From NCBI GenBank assembly GCA_933228895.1, contig OW121853.1:123648133-123712132 (forward strand): a stretch of DNA of 64,000 nt. Direction: 5' to 3'. Position numbers and translations under genes: made by a program. Positions 54,508-64,000 of the stretch are shown piece after piece (position 1 is the first letter of the stretch; the number at the start of each line of letters is the position of its first letter). Origin of the DNA: Platycnemis pennipes. Its lineage: Eukaryota > Arthropoda > Insecta > Odonata > Platycnemididae. A model generated the notes under the pieces. The model was not told where the DNA came from. It saw nothing but the letters and a program-made list of their open reading frames with translations, and did no database searches.

Positions 54508-54690
54508 GTTTAAGTAATACCCTGCGAGTTACAGCGAGGGTGTGTGGCAGGGGGTGAATATCACTAAAAACGCACTACTTACATGCAACTGTGTGATACA
54601 ATGCTACTGATTCATGGACAAATGTTAAATATAAAAGTCAAGTGCAACTAGGTGGTTAGTAAATACATGTTAATGAATTGAATACGGGTT
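54508..54690 (-). mobile_element. L2-like 3' end
   Basis: TAATACCCTGCGAGTTACAG, then CGAGGGTGTGTGGCAGGGGG and TGAATATCACTAAAAACGCAC. It abuts the previous fragment in opposite orientation, giving a tail-to-tail pair. Confidence 0.65.
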
Positions 54691-54889
54691 AGAAAAACAT
54701 TTCACGACAGGCGACATAGTAACCCGATTGGATAATAGGAGCAATGCAGGCAAACTAGTCTCTTGTGCATCACTGACGTGTTCTTAACGCTACTAGCTCA
54801 TGATAACTACACTTTTGCAAGCCTTGGGAGCTATAAATATATGTTTCTTTTAAGAAATTCCTAAAAAATTATCAATTTTCATATTTACA
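54691..54889. other. No recognisable feature
   Basis: A short interval between L2-like copies. Confidence 0.4.
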
Positions 54890-55071
54890 ATGTAGATACC
54901 GATCAACTAGTTGCATGAACCTCAAGATATCTTAATGTACGCTTTTCTATACAGTAGTAACATTGTAGATACATATTAGTTTTATGTACGCAGTGCAAGT
55001 ATGGTGAACATTCAGCCCCTGCCACGCTCCCTCGGTGTCACTTGCAGGGTACTCCGAAGATGTAGATTCAG
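54890..55071 (+). mobile_element. L2-like 3' end
   Basis: ATACCGATCAACTAGTTGCATG starts the shared UTR. GTGAACATTCAGCCCCTGCC, CTCCCTCGGTGTCACTTGC and the CCGAAGATGTAGATTCA tail end it at 55071. Diverged from the consensus at several positions. Confidence 0.65.
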
Positions 55072-55353
55072 GGTAGTGCATACATTTCAATAAAGGCACC
55101 GCAACTTAATCCATTTGTTCCAATTTGTCGTAAACGTGGATACTCTCAAAATTTTACCCTTTTTCACTAGTACCCCTGACTCGAGAGCCTTCGTAAAAGT
55201 TACCTCGCAGCAAGGGGTCGGCTCTAGAAGAGGCGCAGGTAGCCGTGAGGATGTTGTCTTGCAACGTCGTAAAAGTATGTACGTACCTCGGAATAGGAGG
55301 CCGACATTTCAGACACCTAGGCACGGGTGGAGACCTGATACGTTCTCTGTCTA

Positions 55354-56403
55354 AATCTACATCTACATAATACCCTGTAAGCCACTGTAAGTATCATGCA
55401 TTTAAAAGGATTAGTATGAATATATTAGTCTAAACTGCAATATTTAAAAAGATAAAAATAGCAAACTACGCATAGCAAAAACGTGCTGTTCGTTGGGTTA
55501 CCTTCAAGTCCTTACCACAACATGCAACTACCTATGCTATGGATCCAATCACTCCTATCGGACACATTTACCGCTATTCATATTCCTAATTGTACAAGGA
55601 AAAAAGGACATTTTGAATCTATCAGTTCGGCAATCAATTTCTCTAATTTTATGATTATGGTCCAGTCTGCCATAGTAAGTTGGGGTTCGAAAAATATCTT
55701 TAACATCATCACTGAAAATATTATCTTGGAATTTATTTAGGATATTAAGTCTAAATTTTAACCTGCGATCTGATAATGATTCCCATTTTAATTCATTTAA
55801 TACACTGGTTACGCTAATATAGTTATCGTACCGTCCCTTTACAAATCTTGCCTATCTTCGCTGCACACGTTCAAGTTCGTTATTTAAACCGATTTCGTTG
55901 GGATCCCATACATTGGCAGCATATTCAAAATGAGGTCTAACAAGGGAAAAGTAGCTGATTTCTCGTACATCTTCGTCACATTTACCCAATACTCTTTTGA
56001 TGAATCCCAGTTTACGATTCGCTTGACCCATTATTTCTCGTATGTGTTTTCCCCAGGGAATATCATGTGTCAGTCTTATTCCAAGAATGGATTCCACGTT
56101 AGTTATTACTTATTTTGTACGTGCTAGGAGGAGAACAATTCTTTTTCCAAAAATTCATTACTACACATTTTAAAAAATTTATTCTAACTGCCATGTATGA
56201 CACCATTTTTCAGTAAGACATCATTTAAATATTCTTTATCGTTTGGGCATAGAATTTCCCTGTACGCTACTGCATCATCGGCAAATAGACGAAGCTTACT
56301 TTTTACCACCTTATTTTTATCATTTATGTACAGAAGGAATAGGAGTGGGCCTATCACACTACCTTGTGGTACACCTGAAGTGACTTCTATCCTCGGGGCA
56401 TGT
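55354..56403 (-). pseudogene. L2/CR1-like non-LTR retrotransposon, best RT copy
   Basis: Minus-strand order: VTSGVPQGSVIGPLLFLLYIND (RT domain 4), LRLFADDAVAYREI (catalytic FADD), the segment with NFLKC and KKNCSPPSTYK, ESILGIRLTHDIPWGKHI, LVRPHFEYAANVWDPNE and ELERVQRR. After one in-frame TAG (at 55852-55854) come ARFVKGRYDNYISVTSVLNELKWESLSDRR and TPTYYGRLDHNHKIREIDCRTDRFKMSFF. The 3' UTR follows to the CATCTACAT tail at 55354. Frameshifts lie between 56097 and 56184. The endonuclease and N-terminal RT domains are lost by truncation at ~56403, where GC-rich DNA begins. Such proteins prime reverse transcription at nicked target DNA. It is a recent but dead copy. Confidence 0.88.
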
Positions 56404-57540
56404 CTTAGGGGAGGGAGGCTTGGGACTTGCGAGGGGGAGGCTGGTAGGGCCGGTGACCCACCACCCCCTGGAGTCGTAAACTGTGCATTCCGGTCGCGTC
56501 TTTCCCCGAAACGTCGCGGTGGAGGGAGAGGGGAGGGTGGAAAATCGATACAAGAGGGAAATGGGGGGGGAGGGAAAATGGGGACAGGAGGGGGAGGGGT
56601 GGGCAAGGGTGAGACGGAAAAGGGAGCACACGAAAATTAATATCAATAATATTCAATCTTAATTAACAAGGGTCAAGGCGAACGATTCTATTTTTTTGGA
56701 ACTTGTGCTATAGTAGTATAGATGGGTTTGAATACTAACCAATCAGTGCGAAATACCTATAGTTCATAAGAAATTTGCACTTCCTAACTCTCATAATTCA
56801 ATTCTAATTGATCGTTTTTTCTCTTCTCTTCCCCACTTACGTAATATTCGCCCCTCAATCAATCATATTCTTTCACCCTTTATCACCCCTTATATACCTC
56901 CCTATATCTACTCATACCTTAAAATTCTCAGGACTTCCTCGTGGATCTCTTTTTCATCTACCTCGCCTTCTTAAAAATATCGAAAACAAGTTGGTATCTA
57001 TATTCATCCTCTTTTTTTTAAGACCACAAGTCGGCTGCATAAAATGCCACCTTTAATTAAATAAGATTGAGAATTCTCTACAAAAAATATTTTGTGGAAA
57101 ATTTCCAATCTTATTTAATTATGTTATTCCACCACATCACTTCTGGAGCGACCCTTTTTATAAAATGCCCCGCTTCTTATCAGAATCAACAGTATCATTT
57201 TCGTTACTCAACGGCCCACACATAAATTTCTCCTACGAGCTAACTCAACTTTTACAAGAGCAATCCTAATTCGAAAATTGTAGGTTGAATATACATTTTT
57301 TCCAACAGTCCTCCTAAGCAAGTAAATTGTTCAGTCTACTACAGCGTTTACCCTCCTATTTTAAATACTATTTTGTCGCCTTTTTCCGAAAAATGGTATT
57401 TATTTATTTTTATTGAGTTTTTTTGCAACTAAAGGTGCATGTGAGTACATTACAGGTAGTGACAGAAATCCGAAAAGACATAAGCAATTACGCAGTGGAG
57501 ATAATTAGTCACGGAGAAGAAGAAGGGTCGAGAATCTATA
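56404..57540. other. GC-rich tract then AT-rich DNA, no gene recognised
   Basis: 56404-56630 is extremely G-rich on the + strand (GGGAGG-type runs) and makes Pro-rich minus-strand frames that fuse by chance to the RT fragment. 57060-57120 contains AAGATTGAGAATT and an inverted AATCTTATTTAATTA; together they form a loose foldback (57058-57120). No gene. Confidence 0.45.
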
Positions 57541-57544
57541 TGTA

Positions 57545-57990
57545 TCCATGTCTACGACATACCCTGCAAGCCACCTCGAGGGTGTGTGGCAGGGGGTGAA
57601 TCCAAACCAGGAATAATGTCTCAACAAACAAAAACGAACAACACAAAACAAACACCACAACTTTAAAAGTAATTAGGGAAAAAAGAAAAAACTACCAAAT
57701 CCCAATCATGCAGGACACACCCACGAATACCATGCCCGACTTGAAATCCGACACCAATTTAATAGATACTCATGCATGCAAAAAAAGCAATGAATGCGAG
57801 TAACACATTGATTTGAACATGCAGGATATAAAAAAAATACTATCGACCTACTCTGAATATTGCCTCTATAATTATTACCAATTTACGCTATGTCTAACGG
57901 TCTGATCTCGATTCGTACGCGGAAAAAAATGACATTTTAAACCTGTCCGTCCTGCAATCTATCTCCCTAATTTTATTAGAATTTACGAGC
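57545..57990 (-). pseudogene. L2-like C-terminus and 3' UTR (subfamily 2)
   Basis: Inverted match to 50620-51043. The 3' end is at 57545 with the CGAGGGTGTGTGGCAGGGGG box. The UTR shares TGCATGATTGGGATTTG in complement. Around 57925-57985 are the last codons (DCRTDRFKMSFF region in complement, AATCTATCTCCCTAATTTTA). No RT remains. Confidence 0.7.
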
Positions 57991-59210
57991 CTTTAATGTT
58001 TGAATGTTGTAATGTTTTTATGCCTAAAAATAGAGAATACATTTATGTACCTATTTTTTGGCATAAAAACAGTCATACTGGGCTCAATAAATGAACCAAT
58101 TACAGGGATCACATAGATTACGCCATTGTAGCGCACAAGTTCAAGGCCGATGGTTTAGTATGGCTGCTCAGATGAACATCGCCTCCCGGCGATCACGTGA
58201 CTCGGGCGATTCCCAGGATTCCTGCAATAATAGAGACTCCCCTGCACCGCCCCTCCGCCCACCCCCAAAACACACCCCTCACATCCCTTCGATGTACACT
58301 GGCGCAAGGATGTTCATTCGAGCCAATCAGCGAACGTCGCCTCTGCGTCCGATAATCTGCGACCATGGTGCCACCAGTGACCCTTGCACGAATTAACTTA
58401 ACCAATCTTCTTATTTAAACACAATAGAATATATGTATGTTAATACATTCACCTAAAACTAGAGAACCAAATGTAGCACAGCTTTGAAATTGGAAATTCT
58501 ATTAAATGTCTTCCATGGACAGATAACAGGCTACTTTTCTTATGACTATTGGTCCTTGGTTCGACCCTATTCGAGTGTCTCCATATGAAATAGATTTCTT
58601 TCTTACAGCTCACATCCATTTTTTCATTTGAAAATTTTAATTATTAACACCTATTCCACAAACTTGAGACGCACACCAGCCGAAAGTTAATTCAATATAT
58701 ATTCTTATTTTTTCGTTAATTTCTGATTTCGGATCAATATTACTGGTATATCATTAAAATATGACGAGTTCTGGTGATTTTTTCATTTTACATGGCTCTA
58801 TCCCCTTGACGGCCAAAAGGGATTGTTGTATTACAAATTAGAATGTAGGCATGTTCATATGCATATTCATTCACCTTCATTCCAATTAATAAGACAAATT
58901 ATTTTAAAATGTTAGGCGTAGGATTCTCTCCCATAAAAGTCACAACTGCTCTATTATTTCCTGCTTGTATCCCTCCCGTTGAGAATCAAAACAAAAGACA
59001 AAAATATACCGTAAGCTATTAAAAATGTTGCAATAGTTCTGCCAGAGGGATTATATTATATTCACTCCAGCAGTGTTGCAAAGAAAATTTAGATGCACTA
59101 AAATGTAAACTAAATGTATGTATATACTACTAATATAAAATATACTACTAATGTAAAATAAATGTATGATCAGCAAGACGGTAGGGTAGGCCTTAAAACT
59201 GAGCAGATAC
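57991..59210. other. No recognisable gene
   Basis: 58130-58380 is GC-rich with opposed short frames of no recognisable product. The rest is AT-rich. 59120-59165 shows an ATGTATGTATATACTACTAATA-like short repeat. Confidence 0.4.
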
Positions 59211-59214
59211 ATTA

Positions 59215-59740
59215 TTGGGGTCGTTTACCATATTTTTATTGCCGAATCTGATAGAGATTGTAAAATAAAAAGACCCCTATTTTTCCGTTTTTTGATCCGT
59301 CCATTATTTCTCGAGTTATAAGCGGTGAAAAACTGATGTTTTTAACCCTTTCGGAAAAGTGGGCGTGGTGCAACCTCTGACGTATATAGACTTCGTCCAA
59401 TCACAACTGAGCCCGCGAAACTACTTCGCCTTATCGCAAAGGGGGGGACACAGCTGACTCTGCCAATAGGAGCAGTTGCGACAGCATCTGTGCGAGCAGA
59501 CCTTCCGAGAACCCCCCTCCACTCCCTTCCCATCTCCTAAAATCAGTCAAGGATGGGAGGAAAATGACGTTAATGATATCAAAGGTGCTTTTTCGGTGGG
59601 AGTCACCTTTTGCTTATTTTAATTTTTGATTTATGAGTGAGTGGTTAGAAGATTAATTTTTTCACTAAAATTCTCTTTTCGTTTCCATCCAACTATTTCG
59701 TGTACAAAATTGCGATTTCGTTTCCGAGTAAACGCCCCAA
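59215..59740 (-). mobile_element. MITE family B, copy 3, with TA target duplication
   Basis: Starts TTGGGGTCGTTTACC (59215) and ends CGTTTCCGAGTAAACGCCCCAA (59740). Both sides are flanked by TA (59213-59214 and 59741-59742), so a Tc1/mariner-type insertion is plausible. The body matches 32911-33444 in reverse over its full length. This copy has the cleanest boundaries of the family. Confidence 0.75.
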
Positions 59741-59742
59741 TA

Positions 59743-60337
59743 AGGTTACGTCGGCTATGCATATAACAAGGGTGGGAGTTGTACTAAAGACATTGAGAAA
59801 TGAACCGCATTAGCAAGAGAGGAGCTTAGTAGAAGGGGTAATGGCTGGAGCCTGGAAACAAGATTTCAAGAAAAGGGTAGTAAAGTGCTCGGTATGAAGT
59901 GAGACATTAAAGTTCGGAGACCTTGACCCGAGGGATAGGGATATAAAGATAGTCATCTTTTAAAACGTGTTTGGAGGAGAATGGGAAAAGAGTAATGGAC
60001 CGATAGAAAGACTAAAGAGGACGCGTGTACTTGAGTTCAATTGTTGTTGACACTCCCTAGCACGGATTACTTGTAACTTCAACTATGAAGGCACGATTAT
60101 TTCAGGGTTCTCCGCAGTATTCCAGTATAGTCCAGAATAGTCATAGTTAACAATTAAAAGCAGAACCTTGATAGTAAGTGCACTGTAATTATTACTCTAT
60201 CTGCTACATTCTTCTTCACGGGATTCCCACTGGGTAGGGAGTTGAGTTGCTGACGCACCAGTCGCAGACTTATGCCTACGTCTTCAGCGCGCTGATGCCA
60301 ATGAAAACAATGACCCTTTATGGTATATTTTTTAGTT
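59743..60337. other. No recognisable gene
   Basis: Unique sequence. A TCCAGTATAGTCCAGAATAGTC direct repeat at ~60121-60142 is the only local structure. Confidence 0.4.
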
Positions 60338-60893
60338 TCATCTACATCCACATAACACTCTGAAAGCCACCATAAAGGTGTGTGGCAGGGGGTTAATTCA
60401 CACAAAACATGCATAACACATCACACACACAAAAAAGGATTAGTGGTTATACCCATAGTATAAACTTCACAATAACAAAAAAAGATAAAAATAGCCAAGC
60501 GAGCATGCAAAAACATGCTGTTGGGTTGGGTTAGATTTAAATACTTATACCAACATACATTTGCTATCCATTGTTACACTAGTATTTATACTATTGGATA
60601 TATTTACAGATATTCATATCCCTCATTGTACGAGGAAAGAAGGACATTTTGAATCAGTCGTCAATCTATTTTTCTAATTTTGTGATTATGCTCCAGTCCA
60701 CCATAGTAAGTTGTAGTTGGCAAAATATTTTTAACGCCATCAGTAAAAATATTTCCTTGGAATTTAGATAAGTGATTAAGTCAAAATTCAACCTACGATC
60801 TGATAATGATTCCCATTTTAGTGCATCTAATAGACTGGTTACGCTAACATAGTTATCATAAAGTGTCTTTACAAATCTTGCCGTTTCATGTAC
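60338..60893 (-). pseudogene. L2-like C-terminus and 3' UTR
   Basis: The 3' end at 60338 has the CATCTACATCCACATAACAC tail and GGTGTGTGGCAGGGGGTTAA box. The UTR has AAAAAGGATTAG and AAACATGCTGTT. Coding remnants on the minus strand read ARFVKTLYDNYVSVTSLLDALKWESLSDRRLNFDL, followed by a frame change and stops. Homology stops at ~60893, so the copy is truncated just before the RT palm. Confidence 0.8.
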
Positions 60894-61510
60894 AATACTA
60901 GATGTACGGTGATGATCACTCCATTCCACACGCTTTGGGAGTACTCTATAGTTGAGTATATTACCGTCTGCAGCGACGTGTTGGAGACGAACAAAGCACC
61001 AGATGACGTTCCACCAACTCGGAAGGCTTTCCTGCAATATCAGCCAACTACCGAAGGGACAGACTAAAACTCCAAATATAGCAGAAGGTCTCATTGAGGG
61101 CAATCATAATAAAAGTTTTTTTACTGGATCTACTCCACAAGAGGGTTGGTTTGGAGGCATAAAGCGATTCAATCCCCACGTCCCACCAATCCTGAAATAC
61201 CTCCCCGCCCTCCCTCCCCAAATACACAACCCCTGACCTCCAAATCGCCCTCCCCCCCGATTGTAAATACGCACACGATCGGACTCACGCAAGCGCGGCT
61301 CCGCCCACGACATCCCCCGAAGCGATTCGAAATGTAAATGACGGCCCTAGGGAGGGGATATTAGGGGCAGGGCCGGCGTGTTCTTTACGCTCGACGGAAT
61401 CTATCTACCTGTGAGAGGTCGTTGAACCCACCGAACACCTACACACGCACGCATCCGTGTACGCACACCTCCTCTCACTAGCATTGACAACAAATAATAA
61501 AATCGATTGC
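60894..61510. other. No recognisable gene; C-rich tract
   Basis: 61180-61320 is C-rich with (CACA)-type runs near 61440. Short frames give Pro-rich products of no recognisable family. Confidence 0.4.
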
Positions 61511-61514
61511 TTAA

Positions 61515-62451
61515 AGAGGTTCCACCGTGATTCGGCGATTCAAAATTCTATAAAAGAGCTATGTTATTTTATGAATAAATACCGGTCCAGAAAAACACCT
61601 ATATGGAAAATCATCAATTGAGTGTTAACGCATACACAATAATTCTATGAGTATGCTATTTTATAGCGCGTTGTAGTTGCATTCTATTTTTACAAGCTCT
61701 TTTAACTCATTTTGACTTCGGAATATGACTGACATGTTGTTGCCACGCTTATTTTATAAAGTGAGAATACATGCTCAATCCCGTTAATACGTATTCTAAA
61801 ATAGGTTAAATATTTTCTTACTTAGTTTTAAACTAGTCCCTTGCAAATACAACTCTTTGTTTTGAATTTTATTAATATTCGTATTTTTGAAAATTGTTTG
61901 GCAACAATAACGCTGCTACCATTTGGAAGCATTGGTATTAATTACACCATATCAATAACCAATGAAATATTTAAATTACATAAAAAATATAAGAAGGACC
62001 TTGGTAAGGTATATTCCTTAAATTAAGTTAGTAAATAGGCTTGTAAGCACGTTCCGTCACAAGTACCGCTGCCAATGATGATAACATACTGTAGCGCCAC
62101 TTTCATGTAACTAAGGCTTTTCTACTTTTTTTCTAGCAAACATTTATCAATATCAATTAAACAAGTGTGGTAAGGCGAGCACTTTTTTTACAATGCTAAA
62201 TTCAACATAAAATTGCGCATCTTATATTAGTTTTTCGTCAAAACGACATTTATCTTTGCATTATTAATCTGCAAATTTTACTGCAATAGACTAGCTCTGC
62301 CGTATAACCACGTATAAAATAGCTGATTTTCAACGTCTTTTTTCTTCAAATATATGATGGAAAGGCCTCTGCCAATAGATAGACGGACCAACAAATTAAG
62401 TATTCTTAAATTTTCACAAAAATGACATCTTCATAATTCGGTGGAGCCTCC
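61515..62451 (+). mobile_element. TTAA-flanked DNA transposon, family D, uninterrupted copy
   Basis: Both sides carry TTAA (61511-61514 and 62452-62455). The ends AGAGGTTCCACCG (61515-61527) and CGGTGGAGCCTCC (62439-62451) are inverted repeats. The left 370 bases and the right 220 bases match the two halves around the Penelope-like insertion at 21.5-26.2 kb, in reverse. Only the middle (61889-62225) is unique to this copy. 937 bp and no transposase frame. TTAA duplication suggests piggyBac-type mobilisation, though the terminal bases differ from the usual CCC start. Confidence 0.78.
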
Positions 62452-62455
62452 TTAA

Positions 62456-63022
62456 TGTAGCTTCATATGGACATGAAGACGTGTAACATCTTCCAAACAT
62501 GTCCATAGAGCAGCGTATGTTTCACATAATACTCCTTTTTGGCTCTACTTCCAACATCTCATCACTCCATTCAAGCCATCCGTTTTCCTCCCAACTCTTC
62601 CCCGCTAACAGTCTTCCGTTTATCACGTGTTTCAAGACGCCATTGACCCCCGTTACCTGCTCAACCACTCTGTTTCCTAATTTTTTCACTCGACGCCTTT
62701 TCCTCCTCTGCTATCCCTAGAACTTCTTTCTTATTCTTCCTTTCGCCCACCTCTCCTTCTCTATTCTTCTCCACACCCACATCTAAACTTCCCTCAATTC
62801 AATTCCATCGCCTTTCCTCAAAGTGGACGTAACGACGTCAGAAAATAAAACGCTCCGTATACGGCCCTTTGCCAATCATCTAACAAAGTCCATACTCAGC
62901 GATACTATCAGTAACCGTCTCCTACGACAAACGCCTCTGTCACCATATAGCGAATATTCCGGTATTCTTAAAATCTCCTTTATTTTCACTCACAAACGAA
63001 ATACCAAGAGCTGTATTATGCC
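62456..63022. other. No recognisable gene
   Basis: Pyrimidine-rich sequence (CTTCC-type runs near 62560-62820) with a short Ser/Pro/Phe-rich frame at 62499-62720. No known product. Confidence 0.4.
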
Positions 63023-63076
63023 CCCTGTTACACACCCTCGCGGTGGCTCGCAGGGTATCGCGTAGATGTAGATGTA
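63023..63076 (+). mobile_element. L2-like 3' terminus
   Basis: Only the last ~54 bases: CCCCCTGTTACACACCCTCG, CGGTGGCTCGCAGGGTATCG and CGTAGATGTAGATGTA. A very strongly 5'-truncated copy. Confidence 0.7.
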
Positions 63077-63117
63077 ATATGTTACGGTAATCTTGCGGTT
63101 GTAGCTGCGATGAATAT

Positions 63118-63350
63118 GCATCTACATCAACGCGATACCCTGCAATCCACCACGAGGATGTGTGGCAGGGGGTGAAGATAACCAAACATGCACCACTAGT
63201 AGGCTACTACATGGAACTGTTGACATGCAACTATGCTACTACAAGGAAACATTCTACATAATAGGATCACATGCATATCGTGTTATAAGAAATCACCCAC
63301 TACTAATTGTGAATGTAATTGTAAGACATTGTGTAAATATTGTGAAAAAA
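63118..63350 (-). mobile_element. L2-like 3' end
   Basis: ATGCATCTACATCAACGCG tail, GAGGATGTGTGGCAGGGGG box, then 3' UTR to about 63350. Opposite to the copy at 63023-63076 and only ~40 bp away, so the two 3' tails face each other. Confidence 0.7.
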
Positions 63351-64000
63351 TAGGCATATTTGAATCGTTTTAGTGGAAAGAACGCACTAGTGGTTTAATA
63401 TACTGTTAAGAGAGGTACAAGATGTGCAACTAAAAATTATAACAATATTGGTGGAAAAATTAAATAATTTATAAAGGCCTTCTTTTGAAATTTGATACAA
63501 TGCTGGATGGATGATTCACACATTGTTACTAAAACATTATACCAATATTGGAGGGAAATTCACATCTTTTTAAATTATGTCCCTATATGGCAATCCTTTA
63601 ATTTAACCTCTTCTTTGAATGCAAGCCATTTCTTCTTAAGCAATTTGCCTTCAAGCGTAGCAGCCGCCTAATCCATTTCTCTCCAACATACTACCCAATT
63701 AAATAGTTTTAACCTACTCTACCTTGCGTCCTGTTAGTTTTCAAGTTAAATTTTTTTCACACAGTCTGGAAAATGTTAACGCCTTCGTAAAAAGCGAACG
63801 ATAAGTCCGTCCGTAACGTAGCTAGTCGAGTTCCTTCTCCATTTCCGAAAGTTGGAAGATAGAAGCGAGATAAATGTCTGGATGACCAATATCTGGTGCC
63901 GCGATAGTACAAGCTGCGAGGTCCAAAAACGGCTCTGTTGGCAGGGACTTTGATCCCCCACAGTTTCGATAAATCCATTTGTAAACACTTTTGTTTTCTG
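63351..64000. other. No recognisable gene
   Basis: The window's last 650 bases are AT-rich up to 63780, then balanced. The two short minus-strand frames at 63757-63988 overlap each other and show no recognisable product. Confidence 0.4.

Noticed and set aside
56184..56606. Proline-rich N-terminus fused to the L2-like RT fragment
   Set aside because: The Pro-rich part comes from the unrelated G-rich tract at 56404-56606; the fusion is by chance.

Overview
This window is AT-rich eukaryotic nuclear DNA. It looks like a stretch between genes, or a large intron, from an arthropod, most likely an insect. That guess rests on the mix of mobile elements: a Penelope-like retroelement, many 5'-truncated CR1/L2-like and RTE-like non-LTR retrotransposons with short microsatellite tails, tRNA-derived SINE pieces, and many MITEs of hAT, pogo/Tigger, Harbinger and TTAA type. 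The species cannot be fixed from the sequence. I found no convincing host exon, rRNA gene, functional tRNA gene or CRISPR array. The only long intact reading frame belongs to the Penelope-like element.

Layout. 1-9 kb: a pogo/Tigger-like element (2320-4195) with a second MITE nested in it, two small foldbacks, a Harbinger-like MITE (6656-7082), then an AT-rich stretch. 9-20 kb: SINE pieces, a mosaic MITE (10918-11524), L2-like fragments, and two copies of a 0.3-kb MITE with ~60-bp inverted ends. 21.5-26.2 kb: a TTAA-flanked DNA transposon split by a tandem Penelope-like element: one full unit with an intact 825-aa RT/GIY-YIG frame, behind a 5'-truncated copy. Each unit carries a hammerhead-ribozyme-like motif. 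27-43 kb: three RTE-like C-terminal pseudogenes, several MITEs (two hAT-like), a 0.6-kb inverted repeat pair 10 kb apart, and short palindromes.

43-64 kb: a GC-rich island, a short tandem array, then the most striking structure in the window: a long inverted repeat at 46767-48636 with ~0.8-kb arms, about 98% alike, around a 274-bp spacer. After it come many 3' ends of one L2-like family. At least fourteen such ends occur across the window, in both orientations, most ending in a (TAGATG)n tail. The best RT copy is at 55354-56403. A less interrupted copy of the TTAA transposon lies at 61515-62451.

How the parts relate. The elements are nested, so their order can be read: Penelope into the TTAA element, one MITE into Tigger, L2 into a MITE. 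Retroelements supply the coding remnants. The DNA elements are non-autonomous and would have used transposases encoded elsewhere. All boundaries and similarities were read by eye; none was computed.
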